Positions 34,295 to 45,615 of a DNA stretch of 64,000 nucleotides are shown piece after piece. Origin of the DNA: Balamuthia mandrillaris (Eukaryota > Discosea > Longamoebia > Balamuthiidae); the NCBI GenBank assembly GCA_031835245.1, contig JAVKOQ010000071.1, forward strand, positions 1-64,000, written 5' to 3'. How positions within the stretch are numbered: the first letter of the stretch is position 1; the number at the start of each line of letters is the position of its first letter. The notes beneath the pieces are model-generated. The model was not told the DNA's origin, made no database searches, and saw nothing but the letters and a program-made list of their open reading frames with translations. The translations under genes were made by a program, and so were the position numbers.

Positions 34295-35019
34295 TTTTTC
34301 AACCCGTTTTGTTTTATTTGCTTTTGCTTTTTTTTAAAAAAATAAAAACCTGTTTTGCTGAGTGTTTGCTGTTTAAAATACAAAAAAAAGACCCACTTCT
34401 GCAGGTGCTCTCTCGCTTTCTTAGACCGCTAAGCGAACGTTTTATTCTTTTTTGTTCGTTAGGTTTATTTGACCAGCAATTAATCTATTCAGCGCGGTAA
34501 TGCATTTGATTATTTCTCCCCTTTCTCTCCTTTTATTAACCACTCCCCTTTCTCCCTCAGGGGCAGACGAGAGACTTCTTCTTTGTGCTTTTCGCTTTGT
34601 TCTGTTCAGAGCTGCACCGACCCATGCGCAAAAGCCCGCAGAAAAGTGCGGAGGAGGTGAGGACGCCCAAAAGGTAATGACTTTAGGGATAACATGCACC
34701 AAACGAGGTTCACCCAAAGAGTCCACCCCTATGTTTGTTAAAATATGGATGAAATGAAAAAGAAATGGCAAGGGATAAAAGGGCAGCAAAAAAAGTCCCT
34801 ACGCTTCCCTGCTACTTTTAGCGGGGGGAAATCAGTGTCGACTAGGACCTCCGGCAAACCAAACCGTTGCGCGTTTTGTGCGGGGCAATTTTTTCCAAGA
34901 ATTTTTCTGCGTTCTCGCTTTCCCGCCAAAAACCAACCCAAACAAAAAAGCAGGCCAACTGCGCGCACAGCCCAGTGTATGTGTGTGTGTTTTGGGGTGT
35001 AAAAGCAATACGCGTAGCA
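34295..35019. promoter_or_regulatory. divergent promoter RME-8-like / MCMBP
   Basis: The largest gap of the window (725 bp). It holds a single GTCGAC at 34837-34842, a perfect E2F-like TTTCCCGCCAAA at 34919-34930 about 90 bp before the MCMBP start, and a short GT run (34977-34990). No coding frame supported. Confidence 0.55.
34919..34930 (+). promoter_or_regulatory. E2F/DP-like site upstream of MCMBP
   Basis: TTTCCCGCCAAA, the same 12 bases as at 6042-6053 before ASPM. Position about 90 bp upstream of the MCMBP start fits a proximal promoter site. Confidence 0.6.
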
Positions 35020-37345
35020 ATGGAAGTGGTGGCGGTGATGGAAGAGTCGGATGGTCTGTGGGAACAATGGCTGGAAGCCCCTCTCCACCAGGTCAGCAAA
35101 TTGTTGGCCGCGCCGCTCTCGGAGGGGGCGGGGACAGGAGAGAGCACCGGCGCTGGTGGAGGTGGAAAGGGGCAGCCGCCGTTGGAGAGCGAGGCTTTGG
35201 AGGCCCCTGCCGCGCAGCTGCTTGCGCTGTTGGAGGAGCGGCCGGCGCGGTGGGAGAGCGTGCCCCTGGTGGGCGTTGCTGAGCCCGCCACGCAAGCGGG
35301 CCGGCTGGTGAGGTATCGTGGCATGGTGCAGGACATGTTGGAGCCGGAGTACTACATGGCCGTCTATGAGCTGCACAAGCCTTTGCCTTCTCAACCAAAG
35401 GTAATCCATCCTTTCCTCTACACTTTTTTTGTCGCTTCGTCTTTCAGTTTTTTTTCGATTGATTGTCACTCTCTTCTTCTTGTTCTTCTTCTTCTCCTTC
35501 GTTTGTGCCGTCTGTTGTTTGTGTGTTTAGAGAATTTGCATGAAGTACTGTGAAGATCCGCGGCAACACTTGGGAACTGCGCGCAACGACGAAGCCACAA
35601 ATATAAAGACGGCAGAGCAGGAAGAAAGCGAAGAGGAGGAGGGGCACTTCCTGCCACATCTCATCTTTCAACGAGAACGTCTGCATTGTGTGCCTCGACC
35701 CGCCCAAAGCCAATGGGCCACACCATCTTCTTCTCTATCAGGCTGTATCCTGAAGCTGTATGACAAGGCTGAAGGCAGCTTGAAACTCAATGAGCTGGTA
35801 GAGTGTGTTGGCATTCTTGCTCCTATCGATGATGGCGCAGAGAGCAAATTCAGCCAGGAGCAAGGTGCAGAAGAGGCGTCGTCGTCGGCACCCTCAGACA
35901 ACAATGACTGTCAGTTGCGGCTGCATTGCCTTGCTTACCGCAAGTTACTTCCAAGCGACTTTATTCCTGGTTTGTTTTGTTTGTTTGTTTGGACATCCGA
36001 ATGAAAAGACTAATCCAAAATGCGTAGCTGAGTTGAGAGAATCCCCAGCATCTTCATTGGTGTCTGTCAGACAATCTTTGGTGGAGCGCATAGCCGCTAC
36101 TTTAGGAGAAGACACACTCGCCGCTGAATACGTTCTTCTTGGCATGTTATCCCACATGTACGCGCTCTCTGCTCTTTCTTGTAGTTACCTTGTACATTCT
36201 CTTTTCGTTCACTAGTGTTTGTAACATTATCCCTTATTCTTTTTAAAATGAACAGCTACACACGTTATGACACTCTTCCACTCGGAAGCCTCTGTCTAAA
36301 CCTATGTGGCCTTCCCGAGTATCGTCAACACAGTCGGGCAACAAGAACCTCTACTTCCACACATGTTCCCTCAGCTCTGAACAACATTGGTTCCGCCATT
36401 CATTCTCTTTCAACTTCTCTCCTTCCAGCCTCGATGCTCATCCCTATGACCCTCCAAAACCTAAACTCTGGTCGCTTCACCCCTTTTAAGGATTACAATA
36501 ACAACCGACTGGTTTCTGGAGCGCTGCAACTTGCTGCTGGCACTTTTCTCATTCTCGATGAGACGTGTCTGGAAGAAGGCACATTGAACAAAACAGGTTT
36601 GTCAGTTTGTTCCCTTTTTATTTCTTTTTTTAACTTTTTAAAACAAAAAGGAGTGCATAACGTATCAGCATTGAAGGAGCTCATTCAATGGCAAAAAGTT
36701 TCATATGACTTCCAATACTACCGAACTCAATTTGAATGTGACATTCCCGTGTTGACTCTTTCATGTTCCTCCAAACCGTTACTTCCCGTTAGTTTTTTTT
36801 TCTCATGATATTTATTTTTAAACACAAAACTCATTTTTTTGTACTTGTTTTACAGTTCCAATGCCAAGTGCCACTTCGACCTACAACGCCTTTTGGAACG
36901 GAAAGGAAAGAGCAACAGATAGAGGACCAAGCGTTGCTAACGCGTTGTCGTGCCTACTTGGCATGTATGCGCAATATCAACGTAACCATTGATGCCGATG
37001 TCTCCAAAGTAAGCCTTCACTTATTTTCTTTACTTTCTAGTTTTAATCACATTCTCTCTCGCGTGAAGCTCGTCGAAGATGACTTTGTGAATCGACGACA
37101 ACGGCAAGAAGGCGGCGACATAAGCCCTGAGTTGTTACATTTGTGGCTTACTCTTGCTCGGTACTCGCTTCTTTCCTGTTTTCTTTTTCTTGTTTCTGTT
37201 GTTAAAGTATTTGTTTGTTGCGTGTAGGCTGCAAGCAATGAGCTTTGGGGAAGATGTACTGACAGAAGAGCGATGGAACTACACCAAGGCACTAGAGCAA
37301 CAACGATTGTCATTGATGGAACAACAACAACGTATTCCTCTTTAA
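35020..37345 (+). CDS. MCMBP: MCM-binding protein (MCMBP/ETG1)
   Basis: MCMBP binds MCM2-7 subunits in the nucleus, stabilises nascent MCM complexes and helps unload them late in S phase; ETG1 is the plant form. About 600 residues in roughly nine exons. From the ATG at 35020: ESDGLWEQWLEAPLHQVSKL, then VPLVGVAEPATQAGRLVRYR followed by GMVQDMLEPEYYMAVYELH, the most conserved segment of the family ([21 protein letters not shown] in animals). Next come FLPHLIFQRERLHCVPRPAQ, GCILKLYDKAEGSLKLNELV ECVGIL, LHCLAYRKL, LVSVRQSLVERIAATLGEDT LAAEYVLLGMLSHMY, DTLPLGSLCLNLCGLP, and the C-terminal LTLARLQAMSFGEDVLTEER W. Ends LEQQRLSLMEQQQRIPL. Its E2F-like promoter site agrees with an S-phase role. Confidence 0.92.
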
Positions 37346-37435
37346 GCGTACACCTCATTTCTCTGATTGTTTTTATTTTTCTTTTCTCCAAAAGAAAAGA
37401 AAAAAGAAAAACAGCTCAGTTTTTTTCAACTGATT

Positions 37436-38583
37436 TTAGTTCAGCACTGAGTATTCGTAGGAAGAGCTTTGCCAGCAGCTACCCGTGAAGCATATCAGCA
37501 ACATTGCCAACAGCTGTTTGTTTTTGTGTATGTGTGTTGGTGTTGTCACGTTAGTTCGTTTGTAAGGAGAGAAGACAGAGAAGCAGCGAAGAGAGATGAA
37601 GGTTACCAGCCACAACTCAGAAACGATGAGGAGGTACCACCCGGCTGGTCCCCAATACTTGTATACTTGTTGCTTGTCCTGATCCAGGTTCTCATATCCC
37701 CAAAACTTTTTTGGAGAGTTGTGATACGTTATGCATGTAAGTTCTTGTTCTTTTCTTTCTTCTTTCTTCTTTTCTTCTTTCTTCTTTTCTTTCTTCTTCT
37801 CCTCCTCCTCTCTGCATCTTCTCCTTTTCTGTCTGCATTCTTCTTCCTGAGAGCAAAAACAGGAGCCAAACCTTATTCTTGGAAGGAACAAGGAAGTCCA
37901 CGCGAGATGAGGCGTCATCTCTCAAAGCTTCTGCCACGGAGCCGCTAAAGTAAGCCAGAGCCGCAATGGCGCTTGCTATTCCCACCAAACCAAACAGGAA
38001 AAAGATAACCTATTTTCAAAAGGTGAGAACACAACAAAAGCCAGGAGAGGTAAGAGAGGCAAGAGGCGAGAAAAAGGAGGAGCAGAAGTAGAGAAGAAGA
38101 AGAAAAGAAGAAGAAGAGTGTCACTTTGATGCAGCGCATTGGCCGTCGAGTGCCTCTGCTCAGAACGCACAGGGTGGCACACATCACGAACAGACCGCAG
38201 AGCGCCCGAAGCACAACAAGACATAGACTGACCACGAACACTTTTGAAGTCTGCTCCAAAGAGCTTAAGTTTGAGCACAAAACGTTTCAAAGATACATTA
38301 CTTTGTCAAGGTCATGGTCGCTGTAGGTCGTGGTGGAGGAGGATTCCTTGTGTTTGCCGACGTAGCTGCGCATGAACACCTCCCTCCACCAGAAAGTCTC
38401 CGCCTGCACCATGATGTCCGCCTCCTCGCCTCCCTCCCCAGCTGGCCGATCCTCCGAGTCTGGGTGCTCCACCTGCAGCACGAGGTACCACGGCACGAAC
38501 AGAGCGCTCACCACGAAGAACATGGAAAGGAGGGAAAAGGCGAAGGCCCAGCAGGGCTTGCTACAGCAGGAACATCCTCCCAT
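37436..38583 (-). CDS. multi-pass membrane protein of unknown family
   Basis: At least four exons. Starts MGGCSCCSKPCWAFAFSLLS (ATG at 38583), a Cys-rich N-terminus that may be acylated, leading into membrane segment 1 (FAFSLLSMFFVVSALFVPWY). A charged loop follows (EHPDSEDRPAGEGGEEADIM). Segment 2 is KVFVVSLCLVVLRALCGLFV, segment 3 FLFGLVGIASAIAALAYFSG, then DDASSRVDFLVPSKNK spliced to FWGYENLDQDKQQVYKYWGP and segment 4 AGWYLLIVSELWLVTFISLR. The extracytosolic Phe-Trp-Gly...Trp-Gly-Pro region before the last helix gives a tetraspan layout, but no named family is recognised. The 3' end after TFISLRCF is uncertain; the frame runs to the TAA at 37436. Convergent with MCMBP and divergent from BRD8. 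Confidence 0.6.
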
Positions 38584-38633
38584 TCCCCTGTCGTATATTG
38601 TTTCTTTTTGTTTTGGAAGGAAATTCTTTTTCG

Positions 38634-38771
38634 TCGAGACACCAAATTTTCCATTTGTGGAGTGTCGACAAATTTGAACGTCGACATTTATTCTCCCTTT
38701 GTCGACAAATATGAAGCGTCGACAATTTCGCTTTTGTCGACAATGTATTTGTCGACTCTTCTCGTGTCGAC
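38634..38771. promoter_or_regulatory. array of seven GTCGAC palindromes
   Basis: GTCGAC begins at 38664, 38680, 38701, 38718, 38736, 38751 and 38766, with the near match GTCGAG at 38634. Spacings are 16, 21, 17, 18, 15 and 15 bp. Most copies read TGTCGACAA, with AT-rich spacers that differ from one another. It fills the 251-bp divergent promoter between the membrane-protein gene and BRD8. Confidence 0.75.
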
Positions 38772-38834
38772 AAAGTGAACCAAAAATAAAAAATAAATAA
38801 AAAACTGATCATTAAAAAAAAACAACAAAATCCA

Positions 38835-41800
38835 ATGGAGGAGGAAGATGGTTGGACGCTAGGGGAGAAGTTGTTGCTGGTGGAGGCTGTCCTCAAGTGC
38901 GGGAACATCGGCAACAGCTGGCCTTCCGTCAGCCGCGTGTTGCGGCAACACGTTTCCGCAAAACGGAATTCGCATCTTTTCGGCTCTCGGGTGAGAAGGC
39001 CTTCTTCCCTCTCATTTTTGATTTCGATTTCGATTTCGTTCGCTTTTCCATCCAAAACAACTACTAAACACTTTTTTTCCTCCTCCTCTTCTTCTTTATT
39101 TGTTTTTTTCCTTTCATTCAACCTAAGAAATGCGTTGCGACCTACGAACAGCTGGTGTCCGACTATGACGCAATGTAAGTGGTTTTTCCATCCGGCGTTC
39201 ACCTCACCTTGCTTACGATCGACCGGAGCTAAACGGTGTCTTTTTTTGTTGTTTGTTGTGATTCAGCAACATGGCGCCCACCGTGGCAGCTGCTGTCGCC
39301 GGCGGCAGCAATGCCTCCACCCCCTCTAGTTCTCCCTCTTCTGTGAATAGCGGCAAAAAGCCTTCCGCCACCAAAGAAGGTATCGTTGATGGTGTTTTTC
39401 TTTTTCTTTTGCAATGACTGATTTGTTCTCGTTTGCTCTTGCTCTTGCTCTTGCTCTTGCTCTTGCTCTTGCTCTTGCTCTTGCTCTTGCTCTTGCTCTT
39501 GCTCTTGCTCTTGCTCTTGCTCTTCTCTTGCTCTTGCTCTTGCTCTTCTCTTGCTTGCTCTTGCTCTTGCTTGCTCTTGCTCTTGCTCTTTCTTGCTCTG
39601 CTCTTGCTCTTGCTCTTTTGCTCTTGCTCTTGCTCTTCTGCTCTTGCTCTTGCTCACGTTCTGTTCGTTCTCGTTCTCGTTCTCGTTCTCGTTCTCGTTC
39701 TCGTTCTCGTTCTCGTTCTCGTTCTCGTTCTCGTTCTCGTTCTCGTTCTCGTTCTCGTTTCGTTCTCGTTCTCTGTCTCTTTCTCTTCTCTTTTTCGCTA
39801 CTGCTGCGCCTTCTATTGGTGTTAGTGAACCAAGCCGTCTTTTTGCTCAACAAATTGAAGGAACAACGAATGGAAGAGTTACGACGTGCCATTAAAGGCT
39901 ATGAACGAGAAATCAGGTATTTCCATTCTTCTCGACTTCTCTCCTTGTTCTTCTTTGCTTACTGTATTCATTTCCTTCGTCCAAACGTAACAAAAGGGAA
40001 ATAAGGAGCAACTTGGAACAGTTAGAACAGGAATTGGATGATGAGGAACGAGAAAAGCTCAATGAAGCGCTTAACGCATTAGCCAAAAAGGACTACGCTT
40101 ACTTTAGTGCACAACCTTCTCCTCAAAAACCCAAAACGCCGACACGTGCACGACGAGCCAAGAAAACTTTGGCTTCTCCTGCCTCAACCTCACCCTCTTC
40201 TTCCTCTTCTTCTACTGCCTCCACCGAAAACATCACGCAAAACAAGAACAGTTCAGCTCGCAAACAAAACGAGAAACAACTTCACAACAGACAACGACCA
40301 AGACCACACAAAACGTATCGATTTCTTCGCCTGAAACAGAACAACCACAACACTCAAATCGACAAACAACCCTAAAACAAAACGATGGTGAAGAGCAGCA
40401 GCCAGTAAAGCAAAAGAAGGTACGCGTAACGTTCTTTTCTTCCTTTGTTTTGTTCGTTTCCTTCTTGTAGTTGAAGAAAAGAAAAAACAGTCGAAGAAGA
40501 AAAACGAGGAGAGGGGAAAAAAAAAAGAAATGAACATTGTGCTTATTTAATTTGTTGCTTGTCTGTGATAGATGAGAACTGAAACGATCTCCCTTGTCGC
40601 AGACGACACGCCAGCTTTTGCAAAAACGTCCACTACCACCACTCCAAAGCAAGAAAGAAAAGTGACCTTGCTAGAGCTTCTAATTCCTTCCCCTTCTCCC
40701 TCTTCCGCTTCGGGTCAAGATAAAACAGAAAGCTCTTCTCTTTCCTCTACAACGAAAGCCTCCAACAAGCAAAAAACGGCTTCTGAGTCGACAAAACAAG
40801 GTGAACCCAAAAGTCGAACTTATGATTACTCCTCTTATCTTTTTGATTTTCCTTCTACCTCTGCAACGCCTACTCCTACTCCCAGTCAAGAAACTGACTC
40901 TCTCATGAAAACCGAAGCTGACATTAGAAAGAATGAAACACAAGAAGACCACCAAGAAGAAAAAGAAGAGCAACTTGAAAAGCGAGAAGAGGTTGTTATA
41001 GCATCTGACGTGATCAATAGCAGCCCCGTTCACACAGAACGACAAGGATCTCACAAAGGAAAAATTAAAGAAGAGGAGGAAGCGGAAGAAGAACGAGAGG
41101 AAAAAGATGAAGCACAAAACGGGGAAGAGAAAGAGGAACCGACGGGAGAAGATAAAAAGGAGAAACAGGAACAGGAAGAGGCGCAAGCGACTGTGTCAGG
41201 AATCGAAGCTGTTTCTGAAGCACAACCTATGCAGTTAGAAGCAGAAATAACGATAGAAGAACGAGAAAACGAAAACAAAGAGGAAGAAGACGCCAACGAA
41301 GAAGCAGAAGAAAAAGTAAGACAAGTGGAGGAAACTCAAGAAGAAGAACAAGAACAAAGTATAGACCAACGTGTCGCTTCAGATGAAGACAAGCAGCAAG
41401 GAGAACCTCAAGAGGCATCTCCAACTCTGGCCTCCTCCCCTGCACAGCCCTCCACACCAACCTTCGTTTTTACTACTGCTAGTACCGCTGACATGATTCA
41501 AAAAGCCCATTCGGCTCCTTCTTCTCCTAAGGAATCTATTGCGTCAACTACAAAGCAAGAAACCATTGAAAACGATAAGGAAGAAACAGAACAAAGGCAA
41601 CATGAAAACAATGAGATGGAAGAAGAACCCGAAGAAGGCAGAGAGAAAACAGAAGAAAGACAAGAAATGAAAGAAATAGCTGACACAACAGAAATGGAAG
41701 AAGAAGAAGAAGAAGAAGAAGAAGAACAAGAAGAAGAACAAGAAGAAGAACAAGAAGAACAAGAAGAAGAAGAGAAAGAAGAAGAAGAAGAAGAGCAGGA

Positions 41801-42776
41801 AGAAGAACAAGAAGAAGAACAGGAAGAAGAGAAAGAGGAACCCGAACAAAAAGAAATACAGGAGGAAAAAGAAAACAAGCCAATCAAAAAGGCGAAGAAA
41901 GAAGCGAAAGAAGAGACAGGACAAACCGAAGAACAAGAACCAGAAGGTGAAGAAGAGGAGGAGGAGAGGAAAGAAGAAAAAGAGAAGAAAACAAAGGAAG
42001 AGGAAGCAGAGGAAGAACATGAAGCGGTGAAGCCCTCCTCAAAGAAGAAATCAAAATCTTCCCCCAAAAACATGCCTCCAAGAAGCCCTTCACCCCCACC
42101 TTCCTCTCCCTCCACCGCGTCATCCTCCTCATCCACCACCGCCACAACGTCATCAACGACGTCATCCTCCTCATCAACAACAACAAGAATAAGAAATGAA
42201 TGGTCATGGCTTGGCGAAGGACCATCTGGAATGATGGCCAAATGTCATCGTTTGCTAAAGGCTGTTGCTGCCCACAAGTACGCTGAGCCGTTTCTGGAGC
42301 CGGTAACCGATGACGACGCGCCTGACTACGATAACGTTATATGGCGACGAATGGACCTTTCCACCATCGAAAAGAAACTTTTGGCAAAGGTTTCTTCTTC
42401 TGTTTCTCCTGTTTCTTCTTCTTCTTCTTTCTTCTTCATTTCTTCTTCATTTCCTTCCTTCTTTTCTTTCTCTTATGTTTTCACTACTAACATGAACGGA
42501 AACAAAAAGGAATATCGACGCCCTGCAGAATTCATACGAGACATGCACTTGATGTTAGCCAACGCCATGATTTACAACGCAAAGGGCACCGATGTCTACG
42601 TCATGGCCTCTACTCTCAAAGAGTTCATGAAGAACGAGATAGAAAGTACGTTCTTTTTTTCGTTTTCTTTTTCCTCATCCAATGATTTGACTCCTCTCCC
42701 TTTTCAACACACAACAAAAAAAGATATGAAACTATCACCAGCTTCTCGCTCAAGTCGAGCTGGAACAAAGAAATGA
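38835..42776 (+). CDS. BRD8: BRD8-type bromodomain protein (NuA4/TIP60 complex)
   Basis: BRD8 is a bromodomain subunit of the NuA4/TIP60 histone acetyltransferase complex. The N-terminal SANT-like segment reads WTLGEKLLLVEAVLKCGN, SWPSVSRVLRQHV, and after a splice KCVATYEQLVSDYDAM, as in animal BRD8. A coiled coil follows (VFLLNKLKEQRMEELRRAIK, NLEQLEQELDDEEREKLNEA). Then comes a Ser/Pro/Thr linker and a huge Glu-rich region (41000-42050) encoded by a GAA microsatellite. The C-terminal bromodomain spans 42200-42660: CHRLLKAVAAHKYAEPFLEP, VTDDDAPDYDNVIWRRMDLS TIEKKLLAK, then after an intron EYRRPAEFIRDMHLMLANAM IYNAKGTDVY, which has the acetyl-lysine-binding Asn. In the linker the frame changes; an 89-bp intron 40251-40339 would restore it. 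Confidence 0.88.
39433..39775 (+). repeat. compound hexanucleotide array in a BRD8 intron
   Basis: CTTGCT-type hexamers (39433-39655, with pure and degenerate runs) switch abruptly to CGTTCT hexamers (39658-39772). It lies inside one BRD8 intron bounded by GAAG|GTATCG and GTTAG|TGAACC. Long Leu/Ser or Arg/Glu frames here are artefacts. Confidence 0.9.
41696..41835 (+). repeat. coding (GAA/GAAGAACAA)n repeat in BRD8
   Basis: GAA-rich tract in frame with BRD8, coding for Glu with occasional Gln. It sits within a longer, less regular Glu-rich region. Confidence 0.85.
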
Positions 42777-42830
42777 AAGGGAACCCCTTTTAAAAAAAAG
42801 ATGAACAAAAGCTGTTGTAAATGTAAGTGT

Positions 42831-42973
42831 TTAGGAAGAAGATAGCTTTCGACGCTTTTTTTGAGCAGACTTCATTTTCTTTTTGTAGTCTCTCGTCAGC
42901 ATTTGCCGTTTGTTCGCCCATTCTTGTTGCACTTGTTCTCTGCATTTCGAACAAAGTGAGTCCTCAAGGAGAG

Positions 42974-43007
<34 letters not shown>

Positions 43008-43176
43008 ACACACAGATTTGTGTTGCGCATAAATGCACATTCTTCCGGTCTTCTCCCTCCGAAAAGAAAAACGGGCACTTCGTCTGTTGTCGTTGCGAGC
43101 AAACTCGAAACCTGAGGATTGTGAAAAACGAAATAACGATCACAACCACAACAATAGAAAGAAACAATGAAAAAGC

Positions 43177-43225
<49 letters not shown>

Positions 43226-45190
43226 CCGTGTTGTCATTTTGCTGTGGCCGCTCTTCTTCTTCGTCGTTTTGTGTTTCAAACGCAGTAGAAGGTGCTGGTG
43301 TTGACTCCGGTTGTGGCGAACCAGCAGCTGAAAATCCAAAAGAAAACGAGTTGCTATTTTGAGAGGAAGAAGATGTTGAAGAAGATCCAAAAAGAGCAAA
43401 AGAGGCTTCCTTCTCAGCGGCCAGTCTCGACCAATGTTTAAACTTGAGAGTGAACTCGCCAGTAGGCGTCTCCAAGCGAGAGAGGTAACCTTGTTGCTCT
43501 TCCTTTGTGATTGTTTGCGGCGGGCTCGTTGTGGAGTCGTTTGGAGTATCGTTTGTTTGTTCCGTCTTCTCTTCTTGCTTGGTTTTGCTGGTTTCTTCCC
43601 CTTCGCTCTCTTCCTCACTTTCTTCCTCTTCTTCTGCTTTGCTTACTTCATCTTCACTGTCTTCTTTGCTCTCTTCTTCGTGTTCTGTTTCTCTTTCTTC
43701 GTCTTCGTCTTCGTCAACGTGTTGAAGCTGCCGAACTTCTTCCACTACATCCATCATGTCTTCCACTGCCAATTCTCTCTTTTCCTCATCCTCCCCACCT
43801 GGAAACAGCGATTCCAAAACGGAGAGAGATGTCTTTTTCTCTGTTAACAACGCTTCATAGATCTTATCTGCCGGCGCTTCATCCACTTCGACTTCTTCTT
43901 CCTCGTCCTCCTCCGATTCTTCCTTTTCTTCTTGTTCATCTTTGCTGGAAGAACTCTCTTCTTCTTCTTCCTCTTCAGAGCTGCTCTGTTCTTTTGTTAC
44001 TTTAGTCTGTTTTGGTGTTGCAGTTGTGCGTTTTGATGAGGCTGAGGAAGGATCCCATGTGTACGCCAATTGATGCAAAGGACGAGAAATGTCGTTACGA
44101 AAGGCCAGTATTGTGATGTTATCTTTGTAATTGGTTGGATCGTGTACAAATACCTGGTATAGATGCAGAGATTTAGAGATGAAGAAGAAGCAGAAGCAAA
44201 AGCAGAAAGAACTTCCTTCGGAGAGAGAGAGAGAGAGAGTACGTACGCCTTTGTTATTTTTGGTGGGTAGACGAAGAACAGGAAGAAAGCGGCCTGCTTT
44301 GCCTCGCTTCCATTGTCCAGCAACGCGTTTGATGGCGGTGCCATCAGGATTCACGCCTTCCGCCTTTTCTTCTCCCTTCGTTTGGTCCTTATTCCCTTGT
44401 TGTTCCTTCTCTTTTTGCAACCTGTATGTATTGGTTAGCGCGGAGAGAGAGAGAGAGAGAGAGAGAGAAAGAAATAAAAGGAGGACAGAGAGGGAAGAGA
44501 GAGAGGAGAGAGCAAAACCGTATAGTGTAGTTCTCTTTCGCTCGTTCTATACGCAAAACTTTTCCTTTCCATTTAGTTTTGTTTAACGTACTTAAACCTT
44601 TGTTTAAAAAATGTGAGAGAGAGCACAAAAAAGTAAGCAAGCAGAGAAGCAGAGAAGCAGAGAAGGGAGAAGCAGAGAAGAGGGGCCACAAACATGTTTC
44701 TATCTTTGCTTTTGGCTTCAAGTCCACATGAGCGAATACTTGACCTTTGTGGTGTCCAAAAGATTATTTTTCTAAGCATAAACTTCATCACACAACAAAA
44801 AGTAGTACCGATAGCTTCGTTCTTGCGGTTGATCCCAAAGTTGCGAACCTCGCCGAAGGAGCTAAAGAGCTTCGCGAGGAACTCCTCTGTGATCTCCTTC
44901 GGAAGACTGCCCACAAACAAACGGTAGTAGCCCTCTGGGTCCGGACCGAGCGAGGCCGCCGTTCCCTTTGTTGTGGCTGAAGCGAGCGCAGTGGAGGTCG
45001 GGGGCGGCGGTTGCGGTTTGGAGGGGAGAGCCGCGGCGGCGTCCTGCTGCTTGCCCCTTTGCTTCGCTGCTTCCGTCGGCGCTTCGCCTTTCGTCTCGGT
45101 TCCCCTCCGCTCCGACGACGGATGTGGGGGAAAACCTCCCCCACTCCTCCTCTTCTGCGTCAAGTTTGGAGCTCCGCGTCGAAGCTCCAT
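42831..45190 (-). CDS. NOL8: NOL8-like nucleolar RRM protein
   Basis: NOL8 is a nucleolar RNA-binding protein needed for rRNA maturation. Start MELRRGAPNLTQKRRSGGG at 45190. The RRM begins YRLFVGSLPKEITEEFLAKL (RNP2 LFVGSL) and continues FSSFGEVRNFGINRKNE; a later exon gives FAHVDLKPKAKIETC and another LSTLNKTKWKGKVLRIERAK, equal to the LNKTKWKGGTLQIQLAKE of human NOL8. Then GQWKRGKAGRFLPVLRLP and VFVHDPTNYKDNITILAF (human: FGRVLPVLHL, KYDPSKY). A very acidic Glu/Ser middle follows, then LETPTGEFTLKFKHWSRLAA, the short Phe-rich exon TKCPFFFSEGEDRKNVHLC and the basic end LTRDYKKKMKSAQKKRRKLSSS split over the last exon (stop at 42831). Several introns hold GA tracts. Head-to-head with VPS45, tail-to-tail and only 54 bp from BRD8. 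Confidence 0.88.
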
Positions 45191-45615
45191 CGAGCCTTTG
45201 TGTTCTTCCTCGTCGTTTCTTTCTTTTTCTTTCTTTTTTTTTTGGCATTTCCGCCAAATCTGATCCAAAAAATTCCATATTCCAGGTTGATTTGGAAATT
45301 TTGGTTGTTCTGCCTAGAACGCCATTTGGTTGAAACGAACGGAAATCAGTCCATATTTTCCATCTTGTTGAGAATAAATGGATAAACTGCCATTTTAGTG
45401 CCAATTTGTAGACATTTAAGGAACCGTGTCGACACGACCAGACTCCTTTGCGAAAAAAAAAAGAAGTCACAAAAAAAGAAGAGAAGGGAAAGAAGGAGAG
45501 AGAGAAGTAGCCACCTATTTTTTGTTTCCCCTTTTCCCCTTGTTGCTCTCCTCCCGCTTTATATATTCTTCTTTTTTCTTCTTTCTCTTCTTTTTTATCC
45601 TCCCCCGCAACGAAA
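45191..45615. promoter_or_regulatory. divergent promoter NOL8 / VPS45
   Basis: 425 bp. Holds one GTGTCGACAC palindrome (45426-45435) and several CCAT-containing motifs (for example GCCATTTTAG near 45389 and CCATATT near 45285 and 45351). Pyrimidine-rich just before the VPS45 start. No gene seen. Confidence 0.5.

Noticed and set aside
38634..38771. CRISPR array or cloning-site artefact (GTCGAC is the SalI site)
   Set aside because: Spacers are only about 10-15 bp and the repeat is 6 bp, far from a CRISPR layout. The sites are scattered among natural promoters with no vector sequence nearby.
39229..40004. Leu-rich and Arg/Glu-rich frames
   Set aside because: Hexamer array in a BRD8 intron; no conserved sequence beyond the repeat.
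41498..42241. 247-residue Ser/Cys-rich minus-strand frame
   Set aside because: Antisense of the Glu-rich BRD8 exon.
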